Part shown: piece by piece, positions 25,906-33,894 of the stretch
Layout of the letters: each line of letters opens with the position of its first letter
Numbering within the stretch: the first letter of the stretch is position 1
Assembly (NCBI RefSeq): GCF_023100845.1
Contig: NZ_CP095864.1
Location: 124,001 to 188,000 of the forward strand
Direction of reading: 5' to 3'
DNA: 64,000 bases
Source of the DNA: Gordonia sp. PP30
GTDB taxonomy: Bacteria > Actinomycetota > Actinomycetes > Mycobacteriales > Mycobacteriaceae
The notes under the pieces: generated by a model
The model's database searches: none
Told to the model about the DNA's origin: nothing
Seen by the model: only the letters and a program-made list of their open reading frames with translations
Program-made: the position numbers and the translations under genes

Positions 25906-28009
25906 CGTGCCGGGGTCCCGGCGTGACGTGCCGGGGTCCCGGCGTGACGTGCCGGGTGACGCCCCCGCCCCGGACTCCGGCGATGCCTCAGCGACCCGCC
26001 CGGCGTGGCGCGACCGCCGGCTGCTGGGTCCCGGGCTGTCGTGGCTGATCGGCACCGTGCTGGTCACCGTCTTCTTCGCGATCGGTGCGTGGCAGCGCCG
26101 CTGGATCGCCGACGACGGCCTCATCGTGTTGCGCACCATCCGGAATCTGCTGGCCGGCAACGGCCCGGTCTTCAACGCCGGGGAGCGCGTGGAGGCCAAC
26201 ACCTCGACCGCGTGGACCTATCTGCTGTGGTTCTTCTCCTGGGTCACCGGGGCCGGGAGCGATGCGAACGGGACGGGTGACGGGCACCTCGAGTACGTCG
26301 CCCTCTGGGTGGCCCTGGTGCTGTCCGTCGCGGCGATCCCGATCGCCATGTACGGCACGGCCCGCCTGTACGGCGACCGCTGGCTCAGCGCGCGCGGCCG
26401 GGCGGCCGCGGGCGTCACCCTGCTGCTGCCGCTCGGCTCCATCGTCTACATCTCGCTGCCGCCGGCCCGCGACTTCGCGACCAGCGGCCTGGAGAACGGT
26501 CTGGTGATCTTCTGGATCGCCTGCCTGTGGTGCCTGTTCCTGGCCTGGTCGCGCCGTGACCCGGAGCGGACAGACTGGCGGGCGCGCACGGCCTTCCTCG
26601 GCCTCTCCTTCGTGGCCGGCCTGGCGCCGCTGATCCGGCCGGAGATCACCGTGCTGGGCGGCCTGGTGCTGCTGGTGCTGTTCTGCGCGCCGATCGGCTG
26701 GAAGCTGCGCGTGTCGATGGTGGTGGTCGCGGCCGTGGTGCCGGTCGGCTATCAGATCTTCCGGATGGGCTACTACGCCATCCTGGTGCCCAACCCGGCG
26801 ATCGCCAAGGACGCCAGCGGGTCCAAGTGGGGGCAGGGCTTCACCTATCTGGACAATCTGTTCAGTCCTTATATTCTTCTGCTTCCGGTCATCCTGGCGA
26901 TTCTGGTCGGCGTGGTGCTCGCGGTGACCGGGCCGCGACGGAGCAGCCACGACCCCGAGCAGATCGATCCGCACGACCACATCGCCGACGACATCCCGGA
27001 CATTCTGGAGCCGGTCGACTCGTCGCCCCGCCGGTTCGCGGCGCGGTGGATCGACTTCCAGGCCCGCCTGCAGCAGCCGTCGACCGTGGTCATCACGATC
27101 CTGGTGGCCGGAGTGCTGCTGACGCTCTACTGGCTGCGCCAGGGCGGCGACTTCATGCACGGCCGGGTGCTGCTGGCCCCGCTGTTCATCTTGCTGCTGC
27201 CGGTGATGGTGGTGCCCGCGACGATCCCGGCGACGGCCCGCACCGCGGTGTCGCGCTGGCGGCTCGCCGCGGCGGCGTTCATCATCCTGTGCGTCGGCGG
27301 CACCGTCTGGTGGGGTGCGGCGGTCTCCCAGAAGGTGCTCTCCCAGGCGCCGATGGACATCAGCCGCAACGGCATCGTCGACGAGCGCCGGTTCTACGTC
27401 GCCAACATGGCGATCGAGAACCCGGTGACGGCGAAGGACTATCTGGAATACCCGCGCATGCGCGCGATGGTGGAGAAGATCAACGAGCTCCACGGGACCG
27501 GTGGCATCATCCTGCCCTCGGGCAACTACGACGAGTGGTATGTGGCGCGGCTGCGCGGCGGTCTGCCCGCGGGGCAGAAGGACAAGACCACCGTGTACTT
27601 CCTGAATCTGGGTATGACGGGGATGAACGCGCCGCTGGACGTGCGCGTGGTGGACCAGATGGGGCTGGCCTATCCGCTGGCCGCGCACACCGAGCGACTC
27701 AAGGACGGCCGCATCGGGCACGACAAGAACCTGCCGACGGCCTGGGTGATCGCCGAGTCGGGCGGCGTGTCCGGTGGCCCGGGACTGCCCGCGTACGTGG
27801 AGTCGATCGATGTGCGGGAGGCGAACGTGGCGCTGACGTGTCCGGCCACTCAGGCTCGGTTCAGCTCGTACAAGGGTGTGTGGTCGTTCGCCCGATTCCG
27901 GCACAATCTGCGGCAGTCGTTCGAGTTCAACAGCTACCGCATCTCACGTACTCCCGAGTACGAGATCCTGCGGTGCGGGCTCAAACCGGTGACCGACCGT
28001 CCCCAGTGA
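25892..28009 (+). CDS. aftB: Terminal beta-(1->2) arabinofuranosyltransferase AftB
   Basis: A 705-residue GT-C membrane glycosyltransferase that adds the terminal beta-(1->2) arabinofuranose that later carries mycolate. It has an N-terminal helix (about 48-68), then the periplasmic loop with RWIADDGLIVLR (the DD catalytic pair), multiple helices, and a C-terminal extracytoplasmic domain from about 470. The gene position next to ubiA matches Rv3805c. ATG 25892 lies inside the end of ubiA. The first 22 residues come from a 21-bp tandem repeat with several in-frame GTG codons, so the true start is uncertain. Confidence 0.94.
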   Translation: MSHRDVPGSRRDVPGSRRDVPGDAPAPDSGDASATRPAWRDRRLLGPGLSWLIGTVLVTVFFAIGAWQRRWIADDGLIVLRTIRNLLAGNGPVFNAGERVEANTSTAWTYLLWFFSWVTGAGSDANGTGDGHLEYVALWVALVLSVAAIPIAMYGTARLYGDRWLSARGRAAAGVTLLLPLGSIVYISLPPARDFATSGLENGLVIFWIACLWCLFLAWSRRDPERTDWRARTAFLGLSFVAGLAPLIRPEITVLGGLVLLVLFCAPIGWKLRVSMVVVAAVVPVGYQIFRMGYYAILVPNPAIAKDASGSKWGQGFTYLDNLFSPYILLLPVILAILVGVVLAVTGPRRSSHDPEQIDPHDHIADDIPDILEPVDSSPRRFAARWIDFQARLQQPSTVVITILVAGVLLTLYWLRQGGDFMHGRVLLAPLFILLLPVMVVPATIPATARTAVSRWRLAAAAFIILCVGGTVWWGAAVSQKVLSQAPMDISRNGIVDERRFYVANMAIENPVTAKDYLEYPRMRAMVEKINELHGTGGIILPSGNYDEWYVARLRGGLPAGQKDKTTVYFLNLGMTGMNAPLDVRVVDQMGLAYPLAAHTERLKDGRIGHDKNLPTAWVIAESGGVSGGPGLPAYVESIDVREANVALTCPATQARFSSYKGVWSFARFRHNLRQSFEFNSYRISRTPEYEILRCGLKPVTDRPQ
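25901..25956 (+). repeat. 21-bp tandem repeat at the ubiA/aftB junction
   Basis: CGTGACGTGCCGGGGTCCCG plus G occurs at 25901-25921 and 25922-25942, with a third partial copy to 25956. It spans the ubiA stop codon and encodes RDVPGSR repeats at the AftB N-terminus. Confidence 0.95.
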
Positions 28010-28143
28010 CGGTGACCACAGAATGGCGGATTTGATCTCGAAAAGGTAACGTCCTACGTCGAGCCCTCGATGGAATCAATGTCGGGACGGCCGCGGATCG
28101 CGAGATCATGAGGCCTGAATGACGGAGATGCCAGCACCGACAC

Positions 28144-28159
28144 TGTGATCAGCGTCACA
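28144..28159. promoter_or_regulatory. CRP/GlxR-type operator upstream of the mycolyltransferase gene
   Basis: TGTGATCAGCGTCACA is a perfect match to the TGTGA-N6-TCACA consensus of CRP/GlxR-family cAMP receptor proteins. Its centre lies about 47 bp upstream of the transcription start predicted from the 28187-28192 -10 box, a position normally associated with activation. Confidence 0.8.
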
Positions 28160-28163
28160 GTTT

Positions 28164-28192
28164 TTGAGTGGTGAGGGCGAGAGAGATAGGCT
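28164..28192 (+). promoter_or_regulatory. Sigma-70-type promoter of the mycolyltransferase gene
   Basis: TTGAGT (28164-28169) and TAGGCT (28187-28192) are separated by 17 bp. This predicts a leader of about 115 nt before ATG 28315. The 305-bp gap 28010-28314 holds this promoter, the operator and a direct repeat GAGGCGGCTG (twice around 28238-28260). Confidence 0.6.
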
Positions 28193-28314
28193 TCCGTCCA
28201 TCCGGTTACGGATGAGGCGTGTGTGAGTTGCGAGGCGGCTGACACAAACGAGGCGGCTGTGGGTGATCCTGAGCGGATCCTGGCAGCTGAGTAAGTTCAA
28301 GGAAGAGAGCAGCA

Positions 28315-29328
28315 ATGCGCGTAGCTAAGAGCAAGCCGCAGGCCGGTCGCCGGCTGACGGCGGTTCTGGTCGCCGTCCTGACCGTCCTCGGTCTGGTGGG
28401 CACCGCGATCGGAACGGGTGAGGCCAGTGCGTTGGCGCCCGGAGGCAAGACCTACTGGACCGACTCGTGCGGCATGCCGACCAACGGCGCGTTCGGCAAC
28501 AAGTCGATGAAGCCCGGTCACGTCAAGGTCCGCATCTGGGCCAAGCCGGGTAACAAGCGCACCGTCATCATGCTCGACGGCCTGCGCGCCCAGTACGACC
28601 TGAGCGGCTGGGAGATCAACACCAACATCCAGAACCTGGCTAAGCAGGGCGTGAACGTCGTCGAGCCGATCGGCGGCCCGGCCAGCTTCTACACCAACTG
28701 GGATGCGCCGTCGAACTTCAACGGTCAGCGCCAGGCCTACAAGTGGGGCTGCGTCATCGACCGCCTCGCCGCGAACCTCCGCAGCGGCCGCTCCGGTCTG
28801 CCGGCCCTGCCGGGCAAGGGTGGCAAGTACGCCATCATGGGTATCTCGGCCGGTGGTAACGCCGCGCTGACCCACGCCGCACAGCGTCGCGACCTCTACT
28901 ACGCCGCCGCCTCGATGTCGGGTTACGACTACCTGAGCGCGCCCGGCATGCGCACCATGATCCGGCTCGCGATGCTCGACGTCGCGCCGCAGCCGTGGAA
29001 CGTCGACTCGATGTGGGGCCCGCCGTGGAGCCCGCGCTGGGTGCAGAACGATCCGACCATGCTGATCAACCGCATGCACGGTCTGAAGCTGTTCATCGGC
29101 TCGGGCAACGGCCTCTTCGGTCGCTACAACTACCCGCAGAACGTCGGCGACGACCTCTTCAAGGGCACCCCGCTGGAACTGCTCGCGTTCACCCAGGCGA
29201 AGGCCTTCGAGACCAGCGCGCGGATCCAGGGTCTGAACCCGATGACCTACTACGCCAACGGTACCCACGCGTGGGGCTACTGGCAGGACATGGTCTGGAA
29301 CGCGAAGCGGCAGGGCTTCTTCAACTGA
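28315..29328 (+). CDS. Antigen 85-type mycolyltransferase
   Basis: A 337-residue secreted protein with a signal peptide (about 1-40, ending near GEASA). The alpha/beta-hydrolase domain has the nucleophile in GISAGG (S178) and the catalytic histidine in NGTHAWGYWQ (H318). WEINTNIQ and the FYTNW segment are characteristic of antigen 85. It transfers mycolic acids between trehalose monomycolate and arabinogalactan or trehalose. The ATG has AAGGAAGAG upstream. The place after aftB matches fbpA (Rv3804c). A cAMP-receptor site and strong promoter precede it. Confidence 0.95.
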   Translation: MRVAKSKPQAGRRLTAVLVAVLTVLGLVGTAIGTGEASALAPGGKTYWTDSCGMPTNGAFGNKSMKPGHVKVRIWAKPGNKRTVIMLDGLRAQYDLSGWEINTNIQNLAKQGVNVVEPIGGPASFYTNWDAPSNFNGQRQAYKWGCVIDRLAANLRSGRSGLPALPGKGGKYAIMGISAGGNAALTHAAQRRDLYYAAASMSGYDYLSAPGMRTMIRLAMLDVAPQPWNVDSMWGPPWSPRWVQNDPTMLINRMHGLKLFIGSGNGLFGRYNYPQNVGDDLFKGTPLELLAFTQAKAFETSARIQGLNPMTYYANGTHAWGYWQDMVWNAKRQGFFN

Positions 29329-29396
29329 CCCGCCGCCGTGGCTGAGAAACTTTAGTCACACAATTCACATGCGTCACAGCGTGGCGCACGGACAAC

Positions 29397-29434
29397 GAGA
29401 CGCCCCACGTGTAAGAACACACGTGGGGCGTTTC
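29397..29434 (+). terminator. Rho-independent terminator after the first mycolyltransferase gene
   Basis: CGCCCCACGTGT (29401-29412) and ACACGTGGGGCG (29419-29430) form a perfect 12-bp stem with a 6-nt loop, followed by TTT. The stem can extend by about four more pairs. It separates the two mycolyltransferase genes transcriptionally. Confidence 0.85.
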
Positions 29435-29491
29435 GCATCGTCGGATGCGCGGCGACCCGCGGGGTTCGTGAGTGAGTTGAAGGAGCAGCAC

Positions 29492-30946
29492 GTGACGGTG
29501 TGGAGTACGACGAAGCGCAAGCGTGGTCGACGGGTGACCGTGGCGGCGGTCGCCGCGGCGCTGAGTGTCGTGCTGGTGGCACCGTTCGCCGGCACCGTCG
29601 TCGCCGATCCGGCGCCCGCGGCCCCGCCGGCGGCGCCCGCCGCCCCCGCGGACAAGCCCGCTCCGCCGACGGCCAAGCCCGCGGACAAGCCGGCCCCGCC
29701 GGCCGCGCCGCCGGCCGCCCCGGCCGCGCCCGCCCGCGTCACCAAGATCGTCTGGTACAGCAGCCAGCGCGTGGCGATCTGGGTGTTCTCCCCGGCGATG
29801 AACACCGAGATCCAGGTGCAGCTGCTGCTGGCTCGTGACTGGTGGTACAAGCCGACGGCCAAGTTCCCGCAGCTGCTGACCCTCGACGGGCTCCGCGCGC
29901 AGGACGATCAGAACGGCTGGCTGATCAACACCGACATCGAGCGCTTCTACCAGGACAAGAACGTCAACGTGGTGCTGCCGGTGGGCGGCGAGTCGAGCTT
30001 CTACACGGACTGGAAGGAGCCCGACAAGGGCAAGAACTACAAGTGGGAGACCTTCCTGATCCACGAGCTCCCGCCGATCCTGCAGAACCAGTGGCGCTCC
30101 ACCGACGTCCGCGGCGTCCAGGGCCTCTCCATGGGCGGTAGCGCCGCGATGATGCTGGCCGCGCGCAATCCGGGCTTCTTCAAGTTCGCCGCGTCGTACT
30201 CGGGCATCCTGCAGCTCACCTCCTACGGCATGCCGCAGGCCGTGCAGTTCGCGCTGCGCGACGGCGGCGGCTACGACTCGCAGAAGATGTTCGGTCCGCC
30301 GAGCGATCCCGCGTGGGCCGAGCACGACCCGTATCTGCTGGCCGAGCAGCTGCGCGGCACCAGCCTGTACATCTCGTCCGGCAACGGCGTGGTGGGGCCG
30401 TACGACAAGCCCAGCGAGATCCCGTTGCTGGCCACCAACTATTCGGGCGTCGGCCTTGAGGTGCTGGCCCGCACCACCAGCCAGCAGTTCGCGACCAAGC
30501 TCAATCAGCTAGGCATCCCGGCGCAGGCCGTGTACCGCCCGTCGGGCACGCACACCTGGCCGTACTGGGAGTTCGAGATGAAGCAGGCGTGGCCGCAGGC
30601 CGCCAGCGCCCTCGGGCTGTCCGGCGACCGCGTCGCCTGCGCGGTCGGCGACGCCTTCAAGAAGGCCAAGCAGGTCCGCTCGCTCGGCGGTTGCCTCACC
30701 CCGCAGTACCCGGTGCCCGGCGGTATGGCGCAGGACTTCCGCAACGGGCGCATCTTCACCGGCCCGAAGGGGCCCAAGGTGGTCGGCGGTGCGATCGGCG
30801 GCGCCTATGTGCCGAACTTCGACCGCCTGGGACTCCCGATCAGCGACGAACTCACCAGCAAGGACGGCAAGGTCAAGTTCAACACCTTCGTCCACGGCAA
30901 GATCAGCTGGACGCCGACCGGCGGCACGCGCGTCGAGGTGAAGTGA
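29492..30946 (+). CDS. Antigen 85-type mycolyltransferase with C-terminal LGFP repeats (PS1-like)
   Basis: A 484-residue secreted protein. The signal peptide (to about ADPAPA) is followed by an Ala/Pro/Lys linker and an antigen-85 domain with GLSMGG (S213) and GTHTWPYW (H354). A C-terminal extension from about 380 holds LGFP-type blocks, notably RLGLPISDELTSKDGK and GGKIxW-like FVHGKISWTPTGG. The C. glutamicum PS1/CspI mycolyltransferase has the same arrangement, in which LGFP repeats probably hold the enzyme to the wall. GTG 29492 was chosen for its AAGGAG 6 nt upstream. Confidence 0.93.
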   Translation: MTVWSTTKRKRGRRVTVAAVAAALSVVLVAPFAGTVVADPAPAAPPAAPAAPADKPAPPTAKPADKPAPPAAPPAAPAAPARVTKIVWYSSQRVAIWVFSPAMNTEIQVQLLLARDWWYKPTAKFPQLLTLDGLRAQDDQNGWLINTDIERFYQDKNVNVVLPVGGESSFYTDWKEPDKGKNYKWETFLIHELPPILQNQWRSTDVRGVQGLSMGGSAAMMLAARNPGFFKFAASYSGILQLTSYGMPQAVQFALRDGGGYDSQKMFGPPSDPAWAEHDPYLLAEQLRGTSLYISSGNGVVGPYDKPSEIPLLATNYSGVGLEVLARTTSQQFATKLNQLGIPAQAVYRPSGTHTWPYWEFEMKQAWPQAASALGLSGDRVACAVGDAFKKAKQVRSLGGCLTPQYPVPGGMAQDFRNGRIFTGPKGPKVVGGAIGGAYVPNFDRLGLPISDELTSKDGKVKFNTFVHGKISWTPTGGTRVEVK

Positions 30947-30950
30947 CGCC

Positions 30951-30984
30951 GCTGCGGCGCACGATCGGTGACCTGCGCCGCAGC
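30951..30984 (+). terminator. Hairpin after the PS1-like gene
   Basis: GCTGCGGCGCA (30951-30961) and TGCGCCGCAGC (30974-30984) form a perfect 11-bp stem with a 12-nt loop, starting 5 bp after the stop codon. No T-run follows. Confidence 0.55.
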
Positions 30985-31087
30985 GACGTCGTCGTTATTG
31001 ATAATCGGCTGAGGATCTGCCGTGTTTACGCAGGTGAATACCCTGCGAGGTGCAGAATTGCGAGATTCGGAAGGTAGCCTTTCAACC

Positions 31088-31630
31088 ATGACTGGCAAGT
31101 TCTCTCGCGGCGTCTTCGTGTGCGTCGCCCTGGCTGCTGCCGCGGTCGCTCTCGCCGGGTGCGGCGGGGATTCGTCGACCGCCAGCGCACCGCTCTCCCA
31201 GGAGGTCACCACCCGGACCATGCCCGGCAGCGGTACCACCGATTCGTCGGCCGAGGAGCAGGCCTCCGAGCTGGCCGCGTCCAACGCGTCGAAGGCCACC
31301 AGCACGCTGCCGGCCACCAAGCCGGACAAGTCCACGACGGTGCCAGGCAACTTCCCGGGCTCCAAGCAGGGCCAGCAGCAGCTCACCGACAAGGACAAGC
31401 GCTACCTGGCGGCGCTGAAGCAGGACAATGTGGCGTTCATGGGCGACGACGACAACAACATCGCGCTCACCATGGGCCACTACGTGTGCCAGGAAAAGAA
31501 GAAGAAGACCGATCCGATGATGATCAAGGTCTACGTGCGCGCCGCCATCGGTCCGATGACCAAGACCGAGGACGAGGCCGGCGCCAAGGCCGACAAGCTG
31601 ATCTCCGCCGCCGAGAAGAATCTCTGCTGA
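31088..31630 (+). CDS. DUF732 domain lipoprotein
   Basis: A 180-residue predicted lipoprotein with signal and lipobox ALAGC (Cys about residue 25), a Ser/Thr/Ala-rich linker, then a DUF732-like helical domain (about 105-180) with RYLAALKQDNVAFMGDDDN and a Cys pair (HYVC and the terminal Cys) that may form a disulphide. DUF732 proteins are common, uncharacterised mycobacterial secreted proteins. The ATG follows TAGCCT (31075-31080) by 7 nt, a leaderless-type start. The cutinase-like gene begins 3 bp after the stop. Confidence 0.8.
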   Translation: MTGKFSRGVFVCVALAAAAVALAGCGGDSSTASAPLSQEVTTRTMPGSGTTDSSAEEQASELAASNASKATSTLPATKPDKSTTVPGNFPGSKQGQQQLTDKDKRYLAALKQDNVAFMGDDDNNIALTMGHYVCQEKKKKTDPMMIKVYVRAAIGPMTKTEDEAGAKADKLISAAEKNLC

Positions 31631-31633
31631 TAC

Positions 31634-32599
31634 ATGCGACGCCATGCCCGCAAGCTGGCGTGGGGTGTCGGACTCCTGGCGCTGGTCGCCCTCGTTCTGG
31701 TGATCGTGCTGATCATTCAGTTCCTGCGGCCGTCCCCGCCGCCGCCCGGGCCGCCCACGAGCCCGCCCACGTCCGCGCCCCCGCACCGGCCGAACGCCCA
31801 GCCCGCCGACTGCCCGGACGTGCTGGTCCTCTCGATTCCCGGCACCTGGGAGTCGAAGTCGAACGACGATCCGTATCACCCCACGGCCAACCCGAAGTCG
31901 CTGATGCTGCGGGTGACCCGCGCGTTGCAGGAGAAGTTCCCGCGCAGCCGCGCCGAGGTGTACACCGTGCCCTACGTCGCGCAGTTCCGGAATCCGACCG
32001 TGCTCGGCGACAACCAGCGCGACTACGACTGGTCGCGGCACCAGGGCCGCCGGAAGGCGGACGCCAAGCTGACCGCGACCCACGAGCACTGCCCGCTCAC
32101 CCGGTACATCCTGATGGGCTTCTCGCAGGGCGCGGTGATCACCGGTGACATCGCGAGCGACATCGGCAACGGCAAGGGCCCGATCCCGGCCGCCGACCAG
32201 GACCTGGTGCTCGGCGTCGGCCTGATCGCCGACGGCCGCCGGGTGTCCGGCGAGCAGCACGACGTCGGCCCGAGCCCGCAGGGGCAGGGCGCGGAGGTGA
32301 GCCTCGGCGGCCTCCGGATCCCCGGGATCACGATGAGCGGCAAGCGGACCGGCGGTTTCGGCACGCTCACCGACCGGACCTACTCGATCTGCGCTCCCGG
32401 CGACCTCATCTGCGACGCCCCGCAGATCACCAACCCGTTCGACGCCGTCGGCAAGTTCGCGAATGCGGCGAACAATCCGGTGCATGCGATGTACGCCACG
32501 AAGAAGTACTGGAGTGACGACGGCGCCACCGCGACGCAGTGGATGCTGAGGTGGGCGACCGCGTTGATCGAGCAGGCCCCGCGCCCGAAACATCGGTGA
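31634..32599 (+). CDS. Cutinase-like mycolate-envelope lipase/phospholipase (Culp6, Rv3802c-like)
   Basis: A 321-residue alpha/beta-hydrolase anchored by one N-terminal helix (about 10-31) and a Pro-rich stalk. The nucleophile elbow is GFSQG in YILMGFSQGAVITGD; the Asp and His of the triad are likely in ICAPGDLICD and NNPVHAMYA. The paired cysteines of cutinases are visible (DCPDV; EHCPL; SICAPG; LICDAP). Rv3802c, adjacent to the mycolate genes, is an essential phospholipase/thioesterase in mycobacteria. It is cotranscribed with the DUF732 gene (3-bp gap). Confidence 0.92.
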   Translation: MRRHARKLAWGVGLLALVALVLVIVLIIQFLRPSPPPPGPPTSPPTSAPPHRPNAQPADCPDVLVLSIPGTWESKSNDDPYHPTANPKSLMLRVTRALQEKFPRSRAEVYTVPYVAQFRNPTVLGDNQRDYDWSRHQGRRKADAKLTATHEHCPLTRYILMGFSQGAVITGDIASDIGNGKGPIPAADQDLVLGVGLIADGRRVSGEQHDVGPSPQGQGAEVSLGGLRIPGITMSGKRTGGFGTLTDRTYSICAPGDLICDAPQITNPFDAVGKFANAANNPVHAMYATKKYWSDDGATATQWMLRWATALIEQAPRPKHR

Positions 32600-32729
32600 T
32601 ACGGAAACACCGCGAAGACTTTGGGGTCGGCTCCCCGGCTGCGTTAACCTTTTCGTGACATTTGAGTGAGCGTCCCCCGTTCGGATGAACGCGGGCCGCG
32701 GTGGCCGGGGGTGGCGAGGAGGTGGACGC

Positions 32730-33743
32730 GTGACCGGAACGGCGATGCTGGATCCGGCGACGCGCACCTCTCGACTGCGCCGCTTCCGATTCGGCGCCGG
32801 CGGCGAGGGCAACAAGGACGAGGGCGGCGCCCGCAACTTCATCCGGCTCGCCCAGCACGCGGAGGACCTCGGCTACGACACCTTCGCCGTACCTGACCAT
32901 CTCGGCAATCAGGTCGGCCCCCTCGCGGCGCTCGGCGCGCTGTCACAGGCCACGAGCAGTATCCGGCTCGCGACGTCGGTGCTGGCCAACGGCTTCCGCC
33001 ATCCGGCGATCCTGGCCAAGGAGGCCACCACCATCGACGTCCTCTCGCGAGGGCGACTGGAACTGGGCATCGGCGCAGGCTGGCTGAAAGACGAGTTCCG
33101 CCAGGCGGGCATCGACTTCGGGCCCCCGGGGGAGCGGATCCGCCGGCTCGACGAAGCGCTCACCGTGCTCGACGGCCTGTTGCGCGGCGAGACGGTCGAC
33201 TTCGCCGGGGAGTTCTACCGGATCAGCGGGCTACAGGGCTCGCCACGGCCGCGGCAGGGCCCGCGCCCGCCGATCGCGGTCGGCGGCGGAGGGCCGCGGA
33301 TGCTGGCACTGGCCGCGCGGCATGCGGACATCATCTCGGTGGCCACCCGCTCCACGCCCGACGGGAAGCTGCGGCTGTCGGATATGACGATCGAGAGCAC
33401 GCTCGAGCGCGTCGACCGCATCCGGGAGGCCGCCGGGGAGCGGTTCGACGAGATCGAACTGAACTGGACCATCGCCGCCGTCGTGCCGACCGACGACCGG
33501 GTCGCCGCCGCCGAACTGGCCCTGAAGGCTCTCGACAGCGGGTATCCGCCGACCATCGAACGCGACGCGGAACTGACCGTCGACGACCTCCTCGCCTCCC
33601 CGTATCTGGCGTTCGGCACCGTCAAGGAGATCGCCGAGCACATCCGCGAGGTCCGTCGCCGGACGACGATGAGCTACGTCGGTGTGTTCCCCACGCAGAT
33701 GGATGCATTCGCACCCGTCATCCCGCTCTTGCGCGAGGAGTAG
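32730..33743 (+). CDS. LLM class F420-dependent oxidoreductase
   Basis: A 337-residue luciferase-like monooxygenase-fold protein. The start FRFGAGGEGN, TFAVPDHLGNQVGPLAALG, RLELGIGAGWLKDEF and PPIAVGGGGPRML are the usual landmarks of F420-using members. GTG 32730 was chosen because GAGGAGG lies 6 nt upstream. The substrate is unknown. There is no counterpart between culp6 and fadD32 in M. tuberculosis, so it is an insertion into an otherwise conserved order. Confidence 0.88.
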   Translation: MTGTAMLDPATRTSRLRRFRFGAGGEGNKDEGGARNFIRLAQHAEDLGYDTFAVPDHLGNQVGPLAALGALSQATSSIRLATSVLANGFRHPAILAKEATTIDVLSRGRLELGIGAGWLKDEFRQAGIDFGPPGERIRRLDEALTVLDGLLRGETVDFAGEFYRISGLQGSPRPRQGPRPPIAVGGGGPRMLALAARHADIISVATRSTPDGKLRLSDMTIESTLERVDRIREAAGERFDEIELNWTIAAVVPTDDRVAAAELALKALDSGYPPTIERDAELTVDDLLASPYLAFGTVKEIAEHIREVRRRTTMSYVGVFPTQMDAFAPVIPLLREE

Positions 33744-33763
33744 AATCAGACCGGTTTTGCGTG

Positions 33764-33796
33764 TCCCGGACCGATGAGAACCATCGGAGAGCGGGA
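33764..33796 (+). promoter_or_regulatory. Leader hairpin upstream of fadD32
   Basis: TCCCG and CGGGA (33764-33768, 33792-33796) enclose CCGATG and CATCGG around a 5-nt loop (33777-33781). It lies 21 bp after the LLM gene stop and 4 bp before the first of two short ORFs. It could be a terminator of the preceding gene or a leader structure. Confidence 0.4.
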
Positions 33797-33799
33797 GAA

Positions 33800-33850
33800 A
33801 TGGACAGGGCGACGACACCGCGGGTGAGTGCAACGGAGCCGACAGGATGA
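33800..33850 (+). CDS. Possible 16-residue leader peptide upstream of fadD32
   Basis: ATG 33800 with GGGAGA directly upstream opens [16 protein letters not shown], whose TGA overlaps the ATG of the next small ORF (ATGA at 33847-33850). No family match is possible at this length. It is listed because of the ribosome site and the coupled arrangement. Confidence 0.3.
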   Translation: MDRATTPRVSATEPTG

Positions 33851-33894
33851 CTGAGAAGACGCCGCGGCAGCGGCACAGGAGTTTGGAATGCTGA
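33847..33894 (+). CDS. Possible 15-residue leader peptide overlapping the fadD32 start
   Basis: ATG 33847 opens [15 protein letters not shown]; its stop (33892-33894) lies 2 nt inside fadD32. Together with the preceding ORF it would make a chain of overlapping starts leading ribosomes to fadD32. Unproven. Confidence 0.25.
   Translation: MTEKTPRQRHRSLEC

Noticed and set aside
28010..28314. Small RNA or riboswitch before the mycolyltransferase gene
   Set aside because: Only a promoter, an operator and a short direct repeat are seen; no conserved aptamer-like fold was recognised.
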